Made by a program: the position numbers and the translations under genes | Part shown: piece by piece, positions 1 to 8,959 of the stretch | How the letters are laid out: every line of letters starts with the position of its first letter | Numbering within the stretch: the first letter of the stretch is position 1 | Notes under the pieces: model-generated | Told to the model about the DNA's origin: nothing | What the model saw: the letters and a program-made list of their open reading frames with translations, nothing else | Database searches by the model: none | Origin: Bradyrhizobium sp. Ec3.3 | Lineage (GTDB): Bacteria > Pseudomonadota > Alphaproteobacteria > Rhizobiales > Xanthobacteraceae | DNA length: 64,000 nt | Direction: 5' to 3' | Assembly (NCBI RefSeq): GCF_000472925.1 | Contig: NZ_AXAS01000037.1 | Span: 41,936-105,935 of the forward strand

Positions 1-548
1 TGCTCGGTATCGGCAACATTCTTTGGGCAGACGAAGGGTTTGGGGTGCGAGCGGTGGAAGAATTCCATCGCCGCTACGCCGTACCCGATAACGTCACCAT
101 CCTGGACGGGGGTACACAGGGGCTCCAACTTGTAAACTATCTTCGGGAAGCTGACTGCCTGATCGTATTCGACGCGGTCGATTATGGCCTGGAGCCTGGA
201 CAGTTGAAGGTCCTGCGTGACGAGGACGTGCCGCGCTTCACCGGCGTTAGGAAGATGAGCCTGCATCATACCAGTTTTCAGGAGGTTATCAGTGCAACTG
301 ATCTGCTCGGACATTGCCCAAAACACCTCGTGCTGGTCGGTTGTCAGCCACTCGACCTCGAGGACTGGGGCGGGTCCCTGACACAGGCGGTGCGCAATCA
401 GATCGATCCTGCGGTTGAACTTGCCAGCTCAATCCTAGCTGAATGGGGCGTGAAGGTAACGGCACGCATTGCACCATTGCGGGAATCCGAGTGGTTGCTC
501 GCCAACGGCATCGATCACCTGCATTACGAGATGAGAGCGTGGACCTGA
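1..548 (+). CDS. hupD: Hydrogenase maturation protease HupD (5' end outside window)
   Basis: HupD is the endopeptidase that removes the C-terminal tail of the hydrogenase large subunit after Ni insertion. The reading frame is already open at base 3 and begins with the Gly-Ile-Gly-Asn (GIGN) segment typical of this family's N-terminus, so only a few codons are missing. An Asp-Glu-Gly-Phe-Gly segment follows, then an internal DAVDYG that carries a conserved acidic nickel ligand of the family, and a SLHHTSFQ segment with the conserved His. The C-terminal third ends in MRAWT. It is followed after 30 bases by hupF, as in rhizobial hup operons. Assignment rests on motifs and gene order; the exact start cannot be seen. 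Confidence 0.9.
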   Translation, partial: LGIGNILWADEGFGVRAVEEFHRRYAVPDNVTILDGGTQGLQLVNYLREADCLIVFDAVDYGLEPGQLKVLRDEDVPRFTGVRKMSLHHTSFQEVISATDLLGHCPKHLVLVGCQPLDLEDWGGSLTQAVRNQIDPAVELASSILAEWGVKVTARIAPLRESEWLLANGIDHLHYEMRAWT

Positions 549-578
549 ACGGTCAGCGAGCTGTCGGAGACATCGCAG

Positions 579-1028
579 ATGTGTCTTGGTTTGCCCATGA
601 CGATTATCGAAACCGACGGAATCTCGGCGCTTTGCGAGTTTCGCGGCGTACGGCGGCGTGTCTCGGTACTTTTGCTCTCCAGTCCGCCTGTCCATGCCAA
701 GGTGCTGGTCCATGTCGATACGGCGGTTCGGCGTCTAGAGGATCAAGAAGCGCGACTGATTGCCGATGCGATTGAAGGCATCGGCGCAGCGCTCAATGGC
801 GACGCTTGCGATCGCTTCTTCTCCGACCTGATCGACCGCGAGCCGATACTGCCCGAGCATCTCCGGCTCGACCTGGCAAATGGCCATCTTCGGCACTCCA
901 ACACGAACGATACGACAAGTGCCGGGCTCAGGAAAACTGCTGCGAAGCTGGAAGACGAGCCTCTGGTCCAAAAAGATGACTGTGATCCGGTCTCAGCAGC
1001 GGCCTTTTCCGCATGGGAAAGTATCTGA
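579..1028 (+). CDS. hupF: Hydrogenase maturation chaperone HupF (HypC family)
   Basis: HupF belongs to the HypC/HupF family, small chaperones that bind the hydrogenase large-subunit precursor; rhizobial HupF is linked to protection under oxygen. The N-terminus MCLGLP carries the essential Cys2 of the family (MCxGxP). The body continues through a beta-barrel-like stretch to IDREPILPEHLR, where I would expect HupF to end. Here the frame runs about 50 residues further with no recognisable homology, so the normal stop may have been lost. The upstream gene is hupD and the downstream gene is a broken hupG. The ATG is fixed by the Cys2 motif. Confidence 0.85.
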   Translation: MCLGLPMTIIETDGISALCEFRGVRRRVSVLLLSSPPVHAKVLVHVDTAVRRLEDQEARLIADAIEGIGAALNGDACDRFFSDLIDREPILPEHLRLDLANGHLRHSNTNDTTSAGLRKTAAKLEDEPLVQKDDCDPVSAAAFSAWESI

Positions 1029-1043
1029 CATGGTCAGAACCGG

Positions 1044-1492
1044 ATGGCTTATGCAGCAGGAACGCCTGATGTGCGGCGACGCGGCCGGCCCGAGGTCGAT
1101 TTTACTTGCCTTGATCGCTCTCCAGCCGCGTCCGATGAGGCAGGAGCGGTGACCGTGTTGTTGTCGGCGGGCGATCCCGAAAGACTTGCGGAGGCGACTG
1201 ACGCTGCCGGCGTTCCGCCCGAGCTGATCAACGAGTGTGTTGGGCGGCTGCGTGGCGCGGTGATCGCACGCAAGGCCGAGAGTGACCTCGCTCAGGGCTC
1301 TTTATGCGAGTGCAGCCGATGGTGATGTGGCTCGCCAAGGCGCAAACACTCGGGCTGATCGCAAGAACAATTAAGGCTTGGTCAATCTATGTCGACCGTA
1401 TCTCCAAGCCGATCGGCCGACTACCCCGAGGGGCGGCCGCAGTCGTAGGAGCCGCTGTCTCGTACCATAAATCACAGGGTGTCGGACTATGA
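1044..1492 (+). pseudogene. hupG: hupG remnant (HyaE/HupG family), frameshifted
   Basis: HupG is a thioredoxin-fold chaperone for the hydrogenase small subunit. The first reading frame (1044 to about 1325) contains a HupG-like core, TVLLSAGDPERLAEATD followed by PPELIN and GRLRGAVIAR. It then drifts into a stop. The C-terminal part, with TLGLIA and WSIYVDRIS, continues in a different frame from about 1304 to 1492. A frameshift near 1300 therefore splits the gene. The order hupF-hupG-hupH is that of other rhizobial hup operons. The identification is from residue patterns recalled for the family, so it is moderately sure; the broken frame is directly visible. Confidence 0.6.
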
Positions 1493-2340
1493 AGGCGGGC
1501 TTCTGGTCAGAGGCTGAAGACGCGGAGCAGCCAGTCTACCGCGAGCAGAGCTTGGACGCAGCTGGCGGCATCCTGACCGCAGCGGGCGCTTTGGCGAGGC
1601 TTGCGTCGCTCGACAGTGTGGAACTGGCCAGGAAGTGCCCGAGGGCGGTCGAGCTATTGTCGAACCTCGCCATCACTATCGCCAGCCAAGAGGTCGCCGC
1701 CTCGACGCGACTGTTCAGGCTCGGCAATCTCGACGATCTCGAACGCAAGCTGATTGCCGATGTGCTCGGCGAAGGCGAAGTGGCCGGCCTCATCGCGCTG
1801 CCGGGTGGATCGCTCGCGCAAATCCAGGAATCGGTGCTGGCCGGGATCTGGCGCGTGTGGCTCGAGACGGATGAGGCATCCGAGTATCTCGAGGTCGGGG
1901 CCATCCCGGAAATCGTGAAGCGCGCGGCCGCCGATTTCACGACAGTAGATTTCGAGATCGGGCAGGTGCCGGAGGGCTCGATGAACGTGCTGCCGGTGCT
2001 TGCTGAAATCCGAGAGCGTGCGCTGGCCTGGCGCCCGGGCATCCTCTCGCAGATCATCAATTTTACGCTGCTGCCGATGAGTCCGGTCGACATGAGCTTC
2101 CTCCATGAGACGATCCGGAACGGACCGATCCAACTCGTCTCGCGCGGCTACGGCACATGTCGCATGTTTGCGACCGGAATCCGCAATGTCTGGTCGGTGC
2201 AGTTTTTCAATGCGATGGACACCATCATCCTCGACACGCTCGAAGTCGGCGGCGTGCCGAAGGCCGCGCTCGCGGCCGACGAGGATTTCGAGGATTCCGC
2301 CGAGCGGTTGCGCGAAATCATCGAGGCCTATTTCAAATGA
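1489..2340 (+). CDS. hupH: Hydrogenase expression/formation protein HupH (HyaF family)
   Basis: HupH belongs to the HyaF/HupH family, which acts with HupG on the hydrogenase small subunit before export. The protein is 283 residues, near the usual length. It contains the recognisable segments LPVLAEIRERALAW, INFTLLPMSP and RGYGTCRMFATGIRNVW, followed by DTLEVG near the C-terminus. It starts 3 bases before the end of the broken hupG frame, and its stop overlaps the hupI ATG (ATGA), which indicates translational coupling. It is intact although both neighbours are damaged. Confidence 0.88.
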   Translation: MKAGFWSEAEDAEQPVYREQSLDAAGGILTAAGALARLASLDSVELARKCPRAVELLSNLAITIASQEVAASTRLFRLGNLDDLERKLIADVLGEGEVAGLIALPGGSLAQIQESVLAGIWRVWLETDEASEYLEVGAIPEIVKRAAADFTTVDFEIGQVPEGSMNVLPVLAEIRERALAWRPGILSQIINFTLLPMSPVDMSFLHETIRNGPIQLVSRGYGTCRMFATGIRNVWSVQFFNAMDTIILDTLEVGGVPKAALAADEDFEDSAERLREIIEAYFK

Positions 2341-2533
2341 AGGGTTTCGAGCTTTTTGACGTGCGCCAGCATGTTACCGACGGCACGCGGCTGGAATGCG
2401 GTATCCGGTCTATGATCCCGCCGACGGCGAGGCGCAGTTCGCGCCTAGCACGCGGATCGCGGCGTTGCCGGAGGACCGGCACCGTCCGAATTGCGACGCC
2501 TCGCGATCCAGCTTCCTGGCGATGGAATGGTGA
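2337..2533 (+). pseudogene. hupI: hupI rubredoxin, broken (frameshift and lost cysteines)
   Basis: HupI is the rubredoxin of the hup operon and normally has two CxxC pairs that bind one iron. The start overlaps the hupH stop. The first frame reads MKGFELFDVRQ then RLECG and then leaves the family. From about 2396 the next frame resumes with YPVYDPADG, AALPED and PNCDA and ends at TGA 2531-2533. The second Cys of the first pair falls in the damaged junction, and the third Cys is replaced (RHRPNC where WxCPxC is expected). Only two of four iron ligands remain, so the protein would be non-functional even if the frameshift were a sequencing error. Confidence 0.8.
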
Positions 2534-3023
2534 TGGGCAAGGCGCATACCCAGCTCAGCGTGGCCAATGCCGTTGTGTGGGGCGAACGGTCGGCCGGCGC
2601 TTATCGCAAGATCGGCGATCGCGCGGTGTGCGATCTGCCGATGCGGCGGTCGGTTTCCGCCTTTTCAACGGCACCATCGTCGCCATCATGGTGACGCCCT
2701 GGTTCATGACCGTAGTGAGTCAGGCGGACGACCTCGTGCAGAAGGCGTTCGAGCCCCGGCTGCCGTTGAACTTTCCCGAGCGGAATATCGAGTTCGCGCT
2801 CAGCGAAGTCGAGGCGCTTGGCCGGATCGCAACTTACTCACTGTTCTCTATGATGTTCGATTTCGCAGACATGATTTGGGTGCTGGCGACGGCAGAGGCC
2901 GCGTTCCCGGCCCTGATGCTGCCGGCTAACGCGGCGGAGGCGGTCCACTGGCAAGAGCCCGCGACAAGCACGACCGATCGGTGTGACTTTCTGCATGGCA
3001 TTGTGACGGAGCGGCATGCATGA
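2533..3023 (+). pseudogene. hupJ: hupJ (HybE-type hydrogenase assembly protein), frameshifted
   Basis: HupJ is a HybE-family assembly protein for Ni-Fe hydrogenase. The N-terminal part (from ATG 2533, overlapping the hupI TGA) reads WGERSAGAYRKIGDRAVCDLPM in one frame to about 2640. The core of the family, AAVGFRLFNGTIVAIMVTPWFM, then the C-terminal part through FALSEVEALGRIATYSLFSMM, continues in the next frame to 3023. A single frameshift near 2640 joins the two parts perfectly in sequence sense, so this is one interrupted gene. It overlaps the hupK start by 4 bases. A sequencing error cannot be excluded. Confidence 0.78.
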
Positions 3024-4099
3024 GCCCGGCCTTCCGCAACGAGATCGACATCACGGTCTGGCGCGCTGGCCGCACCATCGCGGACGTTGCAATCCTGCCG
3101 CGCAGCCGACCGCCTTTGACGCGCCTGTTTGCGGGAAAGCCGGTCGCGTCGTTGCTGTCTGTCCTGCCGCGCCTATTTTCGCCGTGCTCGGCAGCCCATC
3201 AGGCGGCATTCCTGTCGGCGGTCGAGGCTGCGCACGGCAAAGCATCCTCTGCCGAGACATTGCAGCGCCGCGTCACGGCCGTGATCGCCGAGCGTCTGAC
3301 CGAGCTGTTGCGGGGGCTGTTCGTAGGTTGGCGCACGCTGGACGGCCGGAGTGCCGCCGTGGCTCGTGCAGCGATGCTCGCCACGACCGTGCTCAGCGCC
3401 GGCGAGGGGCCGTCACGGGGCGGGGCCGTGTCGCAAATCAGGACGTCGCTCAACGCGCTAGGCATCTCAGGCGAGGAGCTGGCGCCCGCGCCGGGTAGCG
3501 TACTGGCCACGCATCTTGCGAGCCTCAATGGCAACGCGCTGTCGCTTTCGGTGGTCGAGCAGTCATTCTTGTCAGCGGCCGACGATCTTGATGTCGTCAT
3601 GCGGATGGTTGCGGACGGCCCGGCCTTTTCCGATGCGCCCGATCTTAACGGCCGCATTCCGGAGACCGGCGTCTGGGCGCGCCGGATCGGGCGTGAGTCG
3701 ACTGTTCCGCGGGACGCCGGCCCTGCCGAGCGCCTGAACGCGCGGATCACTGAGATAGCCCGGCTTTGCGCCTGGCTTGAAGGCAGGACGCAAGTGCTGG
3801 AAAATGGCATCATCGAGAGCTATCGCCTCGGTGCCGGCAAAGGTGCGGCCGCTGTCGAATGCGCGCGCGGCCGGCTTTACCATGCCATTGCGCTCGATGA
3901 CGACGATTGCATCGTCCGTTTCGAATTCCTGGCCCCGACAGAATGGAATTTCCATGTGCGCGGACCGCTGGTCCGCAGGCTGCGAGGCTCCCTGCCGGCC
4001 GACGGGCGGCAGGGACAGGACGCGGTGCGCAACCTCGTCAGCTCGTTCGATCCATGCGTCGGCTTCACACTCAGCTTCCGCGAGGTCGATCATGCATGA
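3020..4099 (+). CDS. hupK: Hydrogenase expression/formation protein HupK
   Basis: HupK is related to the hydrogenase large subunit and is thought to act as a scaffold in cofactor assembly. The protein has 359 residues, as expected. The C-terminal region has LDPC-like sequence (SSFDPCVGF) reminiscent of the large-subunit C-terminal motif, and the segment YRLGAGKGAAAVECARGRLYH resembles the region around the large-subunit GR-E-AxRG sequence. It starts with ATG overlapping the hupJ TGA by 4 bases, and its stop overlaps hypA by 8 bases. The frame is intact. Confidence 0.85.
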   Translation: MSPAFRNEIDITVWRAGRTIADVAILPRSRPPLTRLFAGKPVASLLSVLPRLFSPCSAAHQAAFLSAVEAAHGKASSAETLQRRVTAVIAERLTELLRGLFVGWRTLDGRSAAVARAAMLATTVLSAGEGPSRGGAVSQIRTSLNALGISGEELAPAPGSVLATHLASLNGNALSLSVVEQSFLSAADDLDVVMRMVADGPAFSDAPDLNGRIPETGVWARRIGRESTVPRDAGPAERLNARITEIARLCAWLEGRTQVLENGIIESYRLGAGKGAAAVECARGRLYHAIALDDDDCIVRFEFLAPTEWNFHVRGPLVRRLRGSLPADGRQGQDAVRNLVSSFDPCVGFTLSFREVDHA

Positions 4100-4433
4100 A
4101 ATGGCGCTATGCGAAGGGATCATCGGGATCGTCGAGGAGGAAGCGCGCAAGCACTCGTTCTCCAGGGTGAAGGTGGTATTCCTCGAGATCGGAGCGCTCA
4201 GTCATGCTGCGCCGGAGGCGATGACGTTCTGCTTCGAGGCGGTCGCCGCGCGGACCGTCGCCCGAGGCGCGAGGCTCGAGATCGTCGAGACGCCCGCAAT
4301 AGCCTGGTGCGTGGCCTGCTCGACGAGCATCGAGATCAGGCACCGTTATGGGCCATGCCCGTCCTGCGGCAGTCATCAATTGCAGGTGACCGGCGGGGAA
4401 GAAATGCGCGTCAAGGAACTGGAGGTCGACTGA
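4092..4433 (+). CDS. hypA: Hydrogenase nickel-insertion protein HypA
   Basis: HypA is the zinc-containing metallochaperone that, with HypB, delivers nickel to the hydrogenase large subunit. The N-terminal MHEMALCEGI carries the Met-His-Glu nickel-binding motif, which fixes the start at ATG 4092 although the frame is open much further upstream. The zinc site is present as two pairs of cysteines, CVAC and CPSC, around residues 75 to 95. Length is 113 residues, normal. The start lies inside hupK and the stop TGA shares one base with the hypB ATG, so translation is coupled. Confidence 0.95.
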   Translation: MHEMALCEGIIGIVEEEARKHSFSRVKVVFLEIGALSHAAPEAMTFCFEAVAARTVARGARLEIVETPAIAWCVACSTSIEIRHRYGPCPSCGSHQLQVTGGEEMRVKELEVD

Positions 4434-5326
4434 TGTGTACGGTTTGCGGCTGCAGTGACAGAAAATGGGTCGTCGAGCATGCACATGATTATGATCATGA
4501 TCATGGTGGACACCATCATCACCCTCGTGGACCCGGCCACGGTCACCATCATCATGGTGGGACCCATGTTGATGAGCATGGCGACGTCGGGCTGCTCGAT
4601 TGCGGTGCGAATCCGGCTGGCCGCCGGATTGCCGGCGTGAGCCGCGATCGTATCATCCAGGTCGAACGCGACATCCTCGGCAAGAACGAAAGGCTCGCCG
4701 GCGACAACCGCGCACGCTTCCGTGCTGACGGTGTGCTCGCGTTCAACCTGGTCTCGAGCCCCGGCGCAGGCAAGACCTCGCTGTTGGTTCGCGCCGTCGT
4801 TGAACTGAAAGACAGCTTTCCGATCGGCGTGATCGAGGGCGACCAGCAGACCTCCAACGACGCCGAGCGGATCCGCGCGACCGGCGTGCCGGCCATCCAG
4901 GTCAACACCGGCAAGGGCTGCCATCTCGATGCCGCGATGGTGGGCGCGGCCTACGACCGGCTGCCTCACCTGAACGGCGGCGTTCTTTTTATCGAGAATG
5001 TCGGCAATCTCGTCTGTCCTGCGGGGTTCGATCTCGGCGAAGCCTGCAAGATCGTGGTGTTCTCAACCGCCGAGGGCGAAGACAAGCCGCTCAAATATCC
5101 CGACATGTTCGCTGCCTCGTCCCTGATGCTGATCAACAAGATCGATCTTCTCCCCGTGCTCAGTTTCGATCTCGCCAGGACTATCGAATTCGCGCGGCGG
5201 GTTAACCCCCAGATCGAGGTGCTGACGGTGTCGGCGCGCACTGGTGAGGGATTCGCGGCATTCTATGCCTGGATCCGCAAGCAATCGGAGAAGATGAAGC
5301 CGGTCGATATGGCCACCGCGGGATGA
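4433..5326 (+). CDS. hypB: Hydrogenase nickel-insertion GTPase HypB
   Basis: HypB is a SIMIBI-class GTPase that loads nickel with HypA. The N-terminus has the MCTVCGC motif (CxxCGC high-affinity nickel site), followed by a histidine-rich stretch at about residues 16 to 46 that is typical of rhizobial HypB and serves in nickel storage. The G domain has the P-loop SSPGAGKTSLL, then EGDQQT, ENVGNLVCP (metal-binding Cys) and NKIDLLP (NKxD). It has 297 residues. The ATG overlaps the hypA stop by one base, and the stop overlaps the hypF ATG. Confidence 0.96.
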   Translation: MCTVCGCSDRKWVVEHAHDYDHDHGGHHHHPRGPGHGHHHHGGTHVDEHGDVGLLDCGANPAGRRIAGVSRDRIIQVERDILGKNERLAGDNRARFRADGVLAFNLVSSPGAGKTSLLVRAVVELKDSFPIGVIEGDQQTSNDAERIRATGVPAIQVNTGKGCHLDAAMVGAAYDRLPHLNGGVLFIENVGNLVCPAGFDLGEACKIVVFSTAEGEDKPLKYPDMFAASSLMLINKIDLLPVLSFDLARTIEFARRVNPQIEVLTVSARTGEGFAAFYAWIRKQSEKMKPVDMATAG

Positions 5327-7584
5327 TCATGCGCGGTGAGACCACGGCTCAGAATGGACAGCGGCTACGCCTGCATGTGCGCGGCGCCGTGCAGGGCGTC
5401 GGCTTCCGACCCTATGTCTATGGTCTCGCCGCGCGTTATCGCCTCGGCGGCTTCGTCGCTAACGATCCGCACGGCGTTGTGATCGAAGTCGAGGGCGAGC
5501 GCATGTCTGATTTCGTCGCTGCACTGCCGCTTGAAAAGCCGCCGCTCGCGCGGATTGACGAGATTTCCATCCAGAGCATCGCTGGCGTCTTGAGCGACGA
5601 ATTCTGCATTCGCGCCAGCGAGCAGGGCAAGGTGTCGACGCGGATCGTCGCGGACGCCGCGATCTGTCCGCAGTGCCTGAGCGAGCTGTTCGATCCGAGC
5701 AGCCGCTTCCATCTTTATCCCTTCGTCAATTGCACCCATTGCGGTCCGCGCTATACCATCGCCGAGCAGCTGCCCTATGATCGCTCCGCCACGGCGATGA
5801 AGCGCTTCGCCATGTGCGCGGCGTGCGCGAGCGACTATGCCGACCCCACAAGCCGGCGATTCCATGCCGAGGCGATCGCCTGTCCGCAATGTGGCCCGAG
5901 GCTCAGCCATAGTGCCGGGGAGATCGCCGCTGCGATCGCTGCGGGCAAGATCGTCGCGATCAAGGGGCTCGGCGGCTATCAACTCGTCTGCGACGCGCGC
6001 GACGATAGTGTCGTGCAGCGCCTGCGCCGGCGGAAACAGCGGGACCAGAAGCCTTTTGCCGTGATGGTGGGCTCCGTCGATGCGGTTTCGGAGATCGCCG
6101 TGTCCAACATGGCTGAACTTGCCCTGCTGGAATCCTCGCCGCGGCCGATCGTGTTGTTGATGTCACGCCAACGGCTTGCATCCGTGATCGCACCGGAGCT
6201 GTCGCGCATCGGCGTCATGTTGCCGGTCGCTCCGCTACATCACCTGGTGTTCGATGAACTGAATTCGAGCCATCCGCGGACGGACAAAAACTGGGCGATC
6301 GTCGCAACCAGCGCCAATCCGGGTGGCGAGCCGCTTTTGATCGACAATCGGGAGGCGGAGCAGCGCCTTGGCGCCATTGCGGATCTTATCGTCACCCATG
6401 ATCGCGACATCGCGACGCGCGTCGACGATTCGGTCGCGTCGGTCGTGGCAGGACGGATGCGGTTCATTCGTCGGGCGAGGGGCTATGTTCCCGAGCCGGT
6501 CCGGCTTGCGCGGTCGCTGCCGCCCGTGCTCGCCGTCGGCGGTGCCTTGAAATCGACAGTCACGGTCACGCGTGGCAACGAGGCCTTCGTATCCCAGCAC
6601 ATCGGCGATCTCGATACCGCGGAAGGCATCCGCTTCTTCGAGGAAACTGTCCGGCACCTGATCGCGACACTGGATGTCGAGCCGGTCGTCATTGCGCATG
6701 ACCTGCATCCCAACATGGCATCGACCCGCTTCGCCGAGGCGAGCAGCCAGCGGCTGATCGCTGTCCAGCATCATCATGCTCATGCTGCCTCGGTCATGGC
6801 GGAGTACGGTATCGAGGGATCTACGCTCGCGCTCGTGCTCGATGGCTTCGGCTATGGCAGCGATGGCGGCAATTGGGGCGGCGAAATTCTGCTCTGTGAA
6901 GGAGCGCGCTTCCAGCGGATCGGACATCTGGCGCCGCTCAAGATGCCGGGCGGAGAGCGCGCTGCGCGCGAGCCATGGCGAATGGCGGCGAGCGTGCTGC
7001 ATTCTCTGGGGCGCGGCGAGGCGATCCCGCGCCGGTTCGCGAGCCGGCCGCAGTCCGCGCGCCTCTGCGCGTTGCTCGACCAATCCGACGTGCCCGTGAC
7101 GACCAGCGCCGGCCGGCTGTTCGATGCGGCGGCAGGATTGCTTGGTCTCTCTTCCGTCCAGAGCTATGAGGGCGAGGCCGCGCTGAAGCTGGAGGCGCGC
7201 GTGCGCGGCTGCCGTGTCGCAGACGATGGGTGGGTCATCGAAGACAGCGTGCTGTCAATGCACCCGCTGCTCGATCGCCTTAGCGCCGATGCGCTCGATC
7301 CGACCGAAGGAGCCGAACTCTTCCATGGCACCTTTGTCGCCGCTTGCGTTGACTGGATCGCGCGTGCGGCGCAGCAGACAGGCCTCACGAGCGTGACTTT
7401 AAGTGGCGGCTGCTTCCTCAATGCCATCCTTGCTGAAGAGATCGAGCGCGGCTGCCTCGCCGTCGGTCTCAGGCCGTTGCTTCCGCGCCAGGTGCCACCC
7501 AACGACGGTGGCCTGAGCCTCGGGCAGGCCTGGATCGCGGCCCTGCTACTCCTCGACCACCAAGGCTCAGAAGGAATCGCCTGA
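5323..7584 (+). CDS. hypF: Carbamoyltransferase HypF
   Basis: HypF makes the thiocarbamoyl group on HypE from carbamoyl phosphate, the source of the CN ligands. The 753 residues show the full domain order: an acylphosphatase domain (GAVQGVGFRPYVYGLA near residue 20), a zinc-finger region with CPQC, CTHCGPRY, CAAC and CPQCGP (about residues 105 to 190), a YrdC-like domain with KGLGGYQLVCDA, and a Kae1-like domain with HHHAHAASVMAE and SGGCFLN. The ATG at 5323 overlaps the hypB stop; an ATG at 5329 is an alternative start. The stop shares a base with hypC. Confidence 0.95.
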   Translation: MIMRGETTAQNGQRLRLHVRGAVQGVGFRPYVYGLAARYRLGGFVANDPHGVVIEVEGERMSDFVAALPLEKPPLARIDEISIQSIAGVLSDEFCIRASEQGKVSTRIVADAAICPQCLSELFDPSSRFHLYPFVNCTHCGPRYTIAEQLPYDRSATAMKRFAMCAACASDYADPTSRRFHAEAIACPQCGPRLSHSAGEIAAAIAAGKIVAIKGLGGYQLVCDARDDSVVQRLRRRKQRDQKPFAVMVGSVDAVSEIAVSNMAELALLESSPRPIVLLMSRQRLASVIAPELSRIGVMLPVAPLHHLVFDELNSSHPRTDKNWAIVATSANPGGEPLLIDNREAEQRLGAIADLIVTHDRDIATRVDDSVASVVAGRMRFIRRARGYVPEPVRLARSLPPVLAVGGALKSTVTVTRGNEAFVSQHIGDLDTAEGIRFFEETVRHLIATLDVEPVVIAHDLHPNMASTRFAEASSQRLIAVQHHHAHAASVMAEYGIEGSTLALVLDGFGYGSDGGNWGGEILLCEGARFQRIGHLAPLKMPGGERAAREPWRMAASVLHSLGRGEAIPRRFASRPQSARLCALLDQSDVPVTTSAGRLFDAAAGLLGLSSVQSYEGEAALKLEARVRGCRVADDGWVIEDSVLSMHPLLDRLSADALDPTEGAELFHGTFVAACVDWIARAAQQTGLTSVTLSGGCFLNAILAEEIERGCLAVGLRPLLPRQVPPNDGGLSLGQAWIAALLLLDHQGSEGIA

Positions 7585-7820
7585 TGTGTCTCGCCATACC
7601 CGCTGAGGTCAAGAAGCTTCTCACTGAGAATATGGCCGTGGTCTCCATCGATGGCGTCAGCAAGGAGATATCCGTAGCGCTGATTGAGGATATCGCCATC
7701 GGCGACTACGTGATCATCCACGTCGGCTACGCTCTGGCCAAGATCGATCCGCAGGAGGCGAGGCGCACGCTCGAGCTCCTGCGCGAGCTCAGCATCGAAG
7801 GGCAGCGAGCCTCGCAATGA
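7584..7820 (+). CDS. hypC: Hydrogenase maturation chaperone HypC
   Basis: HypC carries the Fe(CN)2CO unit between HypD and the large subunit. It is 78 residues, the usual size, with the N-terminal MCLAIP that includes the essential Cys2. The rest shows the family pattern, including GDYVIIHVGYALAKID near the C-terminus. The ATG shares one base with the hypF stop, and the last bases overlap hypD by 4. It differs clearly from HupF at the start of the operon, its paralogue. Confidence 0.96.
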   Translation: MCLAIPAEVKKLLTENMAVVSIDGVSKEISVALIEDIAIGDYVIIHVGYALAKIDPQEARRTLELLRELSIEGQRASQ

Positions 7821-8959
7821 AATATGCCGACGAATTTCGCGACAAGGCGATTGCGCTGGGGCTGTCGAAGACGATCCACGCCGCGGCCGATCCGGAAAGA
7901 TCCTATCGCTTCATGGAATTCTGCGGCGGCCATACGCACGCGATCTCGCGCTATGGCCTTGAGGACATCCTGCCGAGCAACGTGCGGATGATCCACGGCC
8001 CCGGCTGCCCGGTCTGCGTGCTGCCGGCCGGGCGAATCGATATGGCGATCCGGCTCGCCGAGCGGCCCGATGTCATCCTGTGCGTCTATGGCGACCTGAT
8101 GCGTGTGCCGGCTTCGCAAGGTGCTTCGCTGCTCAAAGCAAAGGCCGGCGGTGCTGATATCCGCATGGTCTATTCCACCATCGATACGATCCGGATCGCA
8201 GAGGAGAACCCCGCCCGCGAGGTCGTGTTCTTCGCCATCGGCTTTGAGACCACGGCGCCGCCGACGGCCGTCGCGGTCCGTCTGGCCGAAAAAAAGCAGC
8301 TTTCGAATTTCAGCGTGTTCTGCAACCACGTGCTGACGCCGCCGGCGATGCAGAACATTCTGGAGAGCCCCGACATCGGCAATATCCGCCATGTCGAGAT
8401 CGATGGTTTCGTCGGGCCGGGCCAGGTCTCGACCATCATCGGCACGGCGCCTTACGGGTTTTTCGCCGAGGAGTTCGGCAAGCCGGTCGTGATCGCCGGT
8501 TTCGAGCCACTCGACATGATGCATGCTATCCTGATGCTGGTCGGGCAAGTCAACGAGCATCGCCACGAAGTGGAAAACCAGTATCGCCGCGCGGTGACCC
8601 GCGACGGCAATCTGCGTGCCAAGGAGGAGATTTCCGACATTTTCGAGCTGCGCGACCAGTTCGAATGGCGCGGGCTGGGTCAAGTGCCCTATAGCGGTCT
8701 GAAGCTGAAGCGTGCGTTCGCCAAATATGACGCGGAAGTCCGCTTCGACATGAACGAGCTTCGCGTTGCCGACAATCCCGCCTGCGAATGCGGGGCCATC
8801 CTGCGCGGGGTGAAGAAGCCGGTCGACTGCAAGCTGTTCGGCACGGTCTGTACGCCGGAAATGCCGGTGGGGTCCTGCATGGTCTCCTCAGAAGGCGCCT
8901 GCGCCGCGCATTGGACCTATCGCCGCTTCCGGGATCAAGAGCAGAGGGGAGCGTCATGA
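7817..8959 (+). CDS. hypD: Hydrogenase Fe(CN)2CO assembly protein HypD
   Basis: HypD is the iron-sulfur scaffold on which the Fe(CN)2CO group is built with HypC and HypE. The expected motifs are all present: FCGGHTHAISRYG near residue 35, GPGCPVCVLPAG near residue 70, GFETTAP near residue 140, and the C-terminal cysteine set that binds a 4Fe-4S cluster (ACECGAIL, DCKLFG, CTPEMPVGSCMVSSEGAC). Length is 380 residues, normal. It overlaps both hypC and hypE by 4 bases, so the hypFCDE block is tightly coupled. Confidence 0.96.
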   Translation: MKYADEFRDKAIALGLSKTIHAAADPERSYRFMEFCGGHTHAISRYGLEDILPSNVRMIHGPGCPVCVLPAGRIDMAIRLAERPDVILCVYGDLMRVPASQGASLLKAKAGGADIRMVYSTIDTIRIAEENPAREVVFFAIGFETTAPPTAVAVRLAEKKQLSNFSVFCNHVLTPPAMQNILESPDIGNIRHVEIDGFVGPGQVSTIIGTAPYGFFAEEFGKPVVIAGFEPLDMMHAILMLVGQVNEHRHEVENQYRRAVTRDGNLRAKEEISDIFELRDQFEWRGLGQVPYSGLKLKRAFAKYDAEVRFDMNELRVADNPACECGAILRGVKKPVDCKLFGTVCTPEMPVGSCMVSSEGACAAHWTYRRFRDQEQRGAS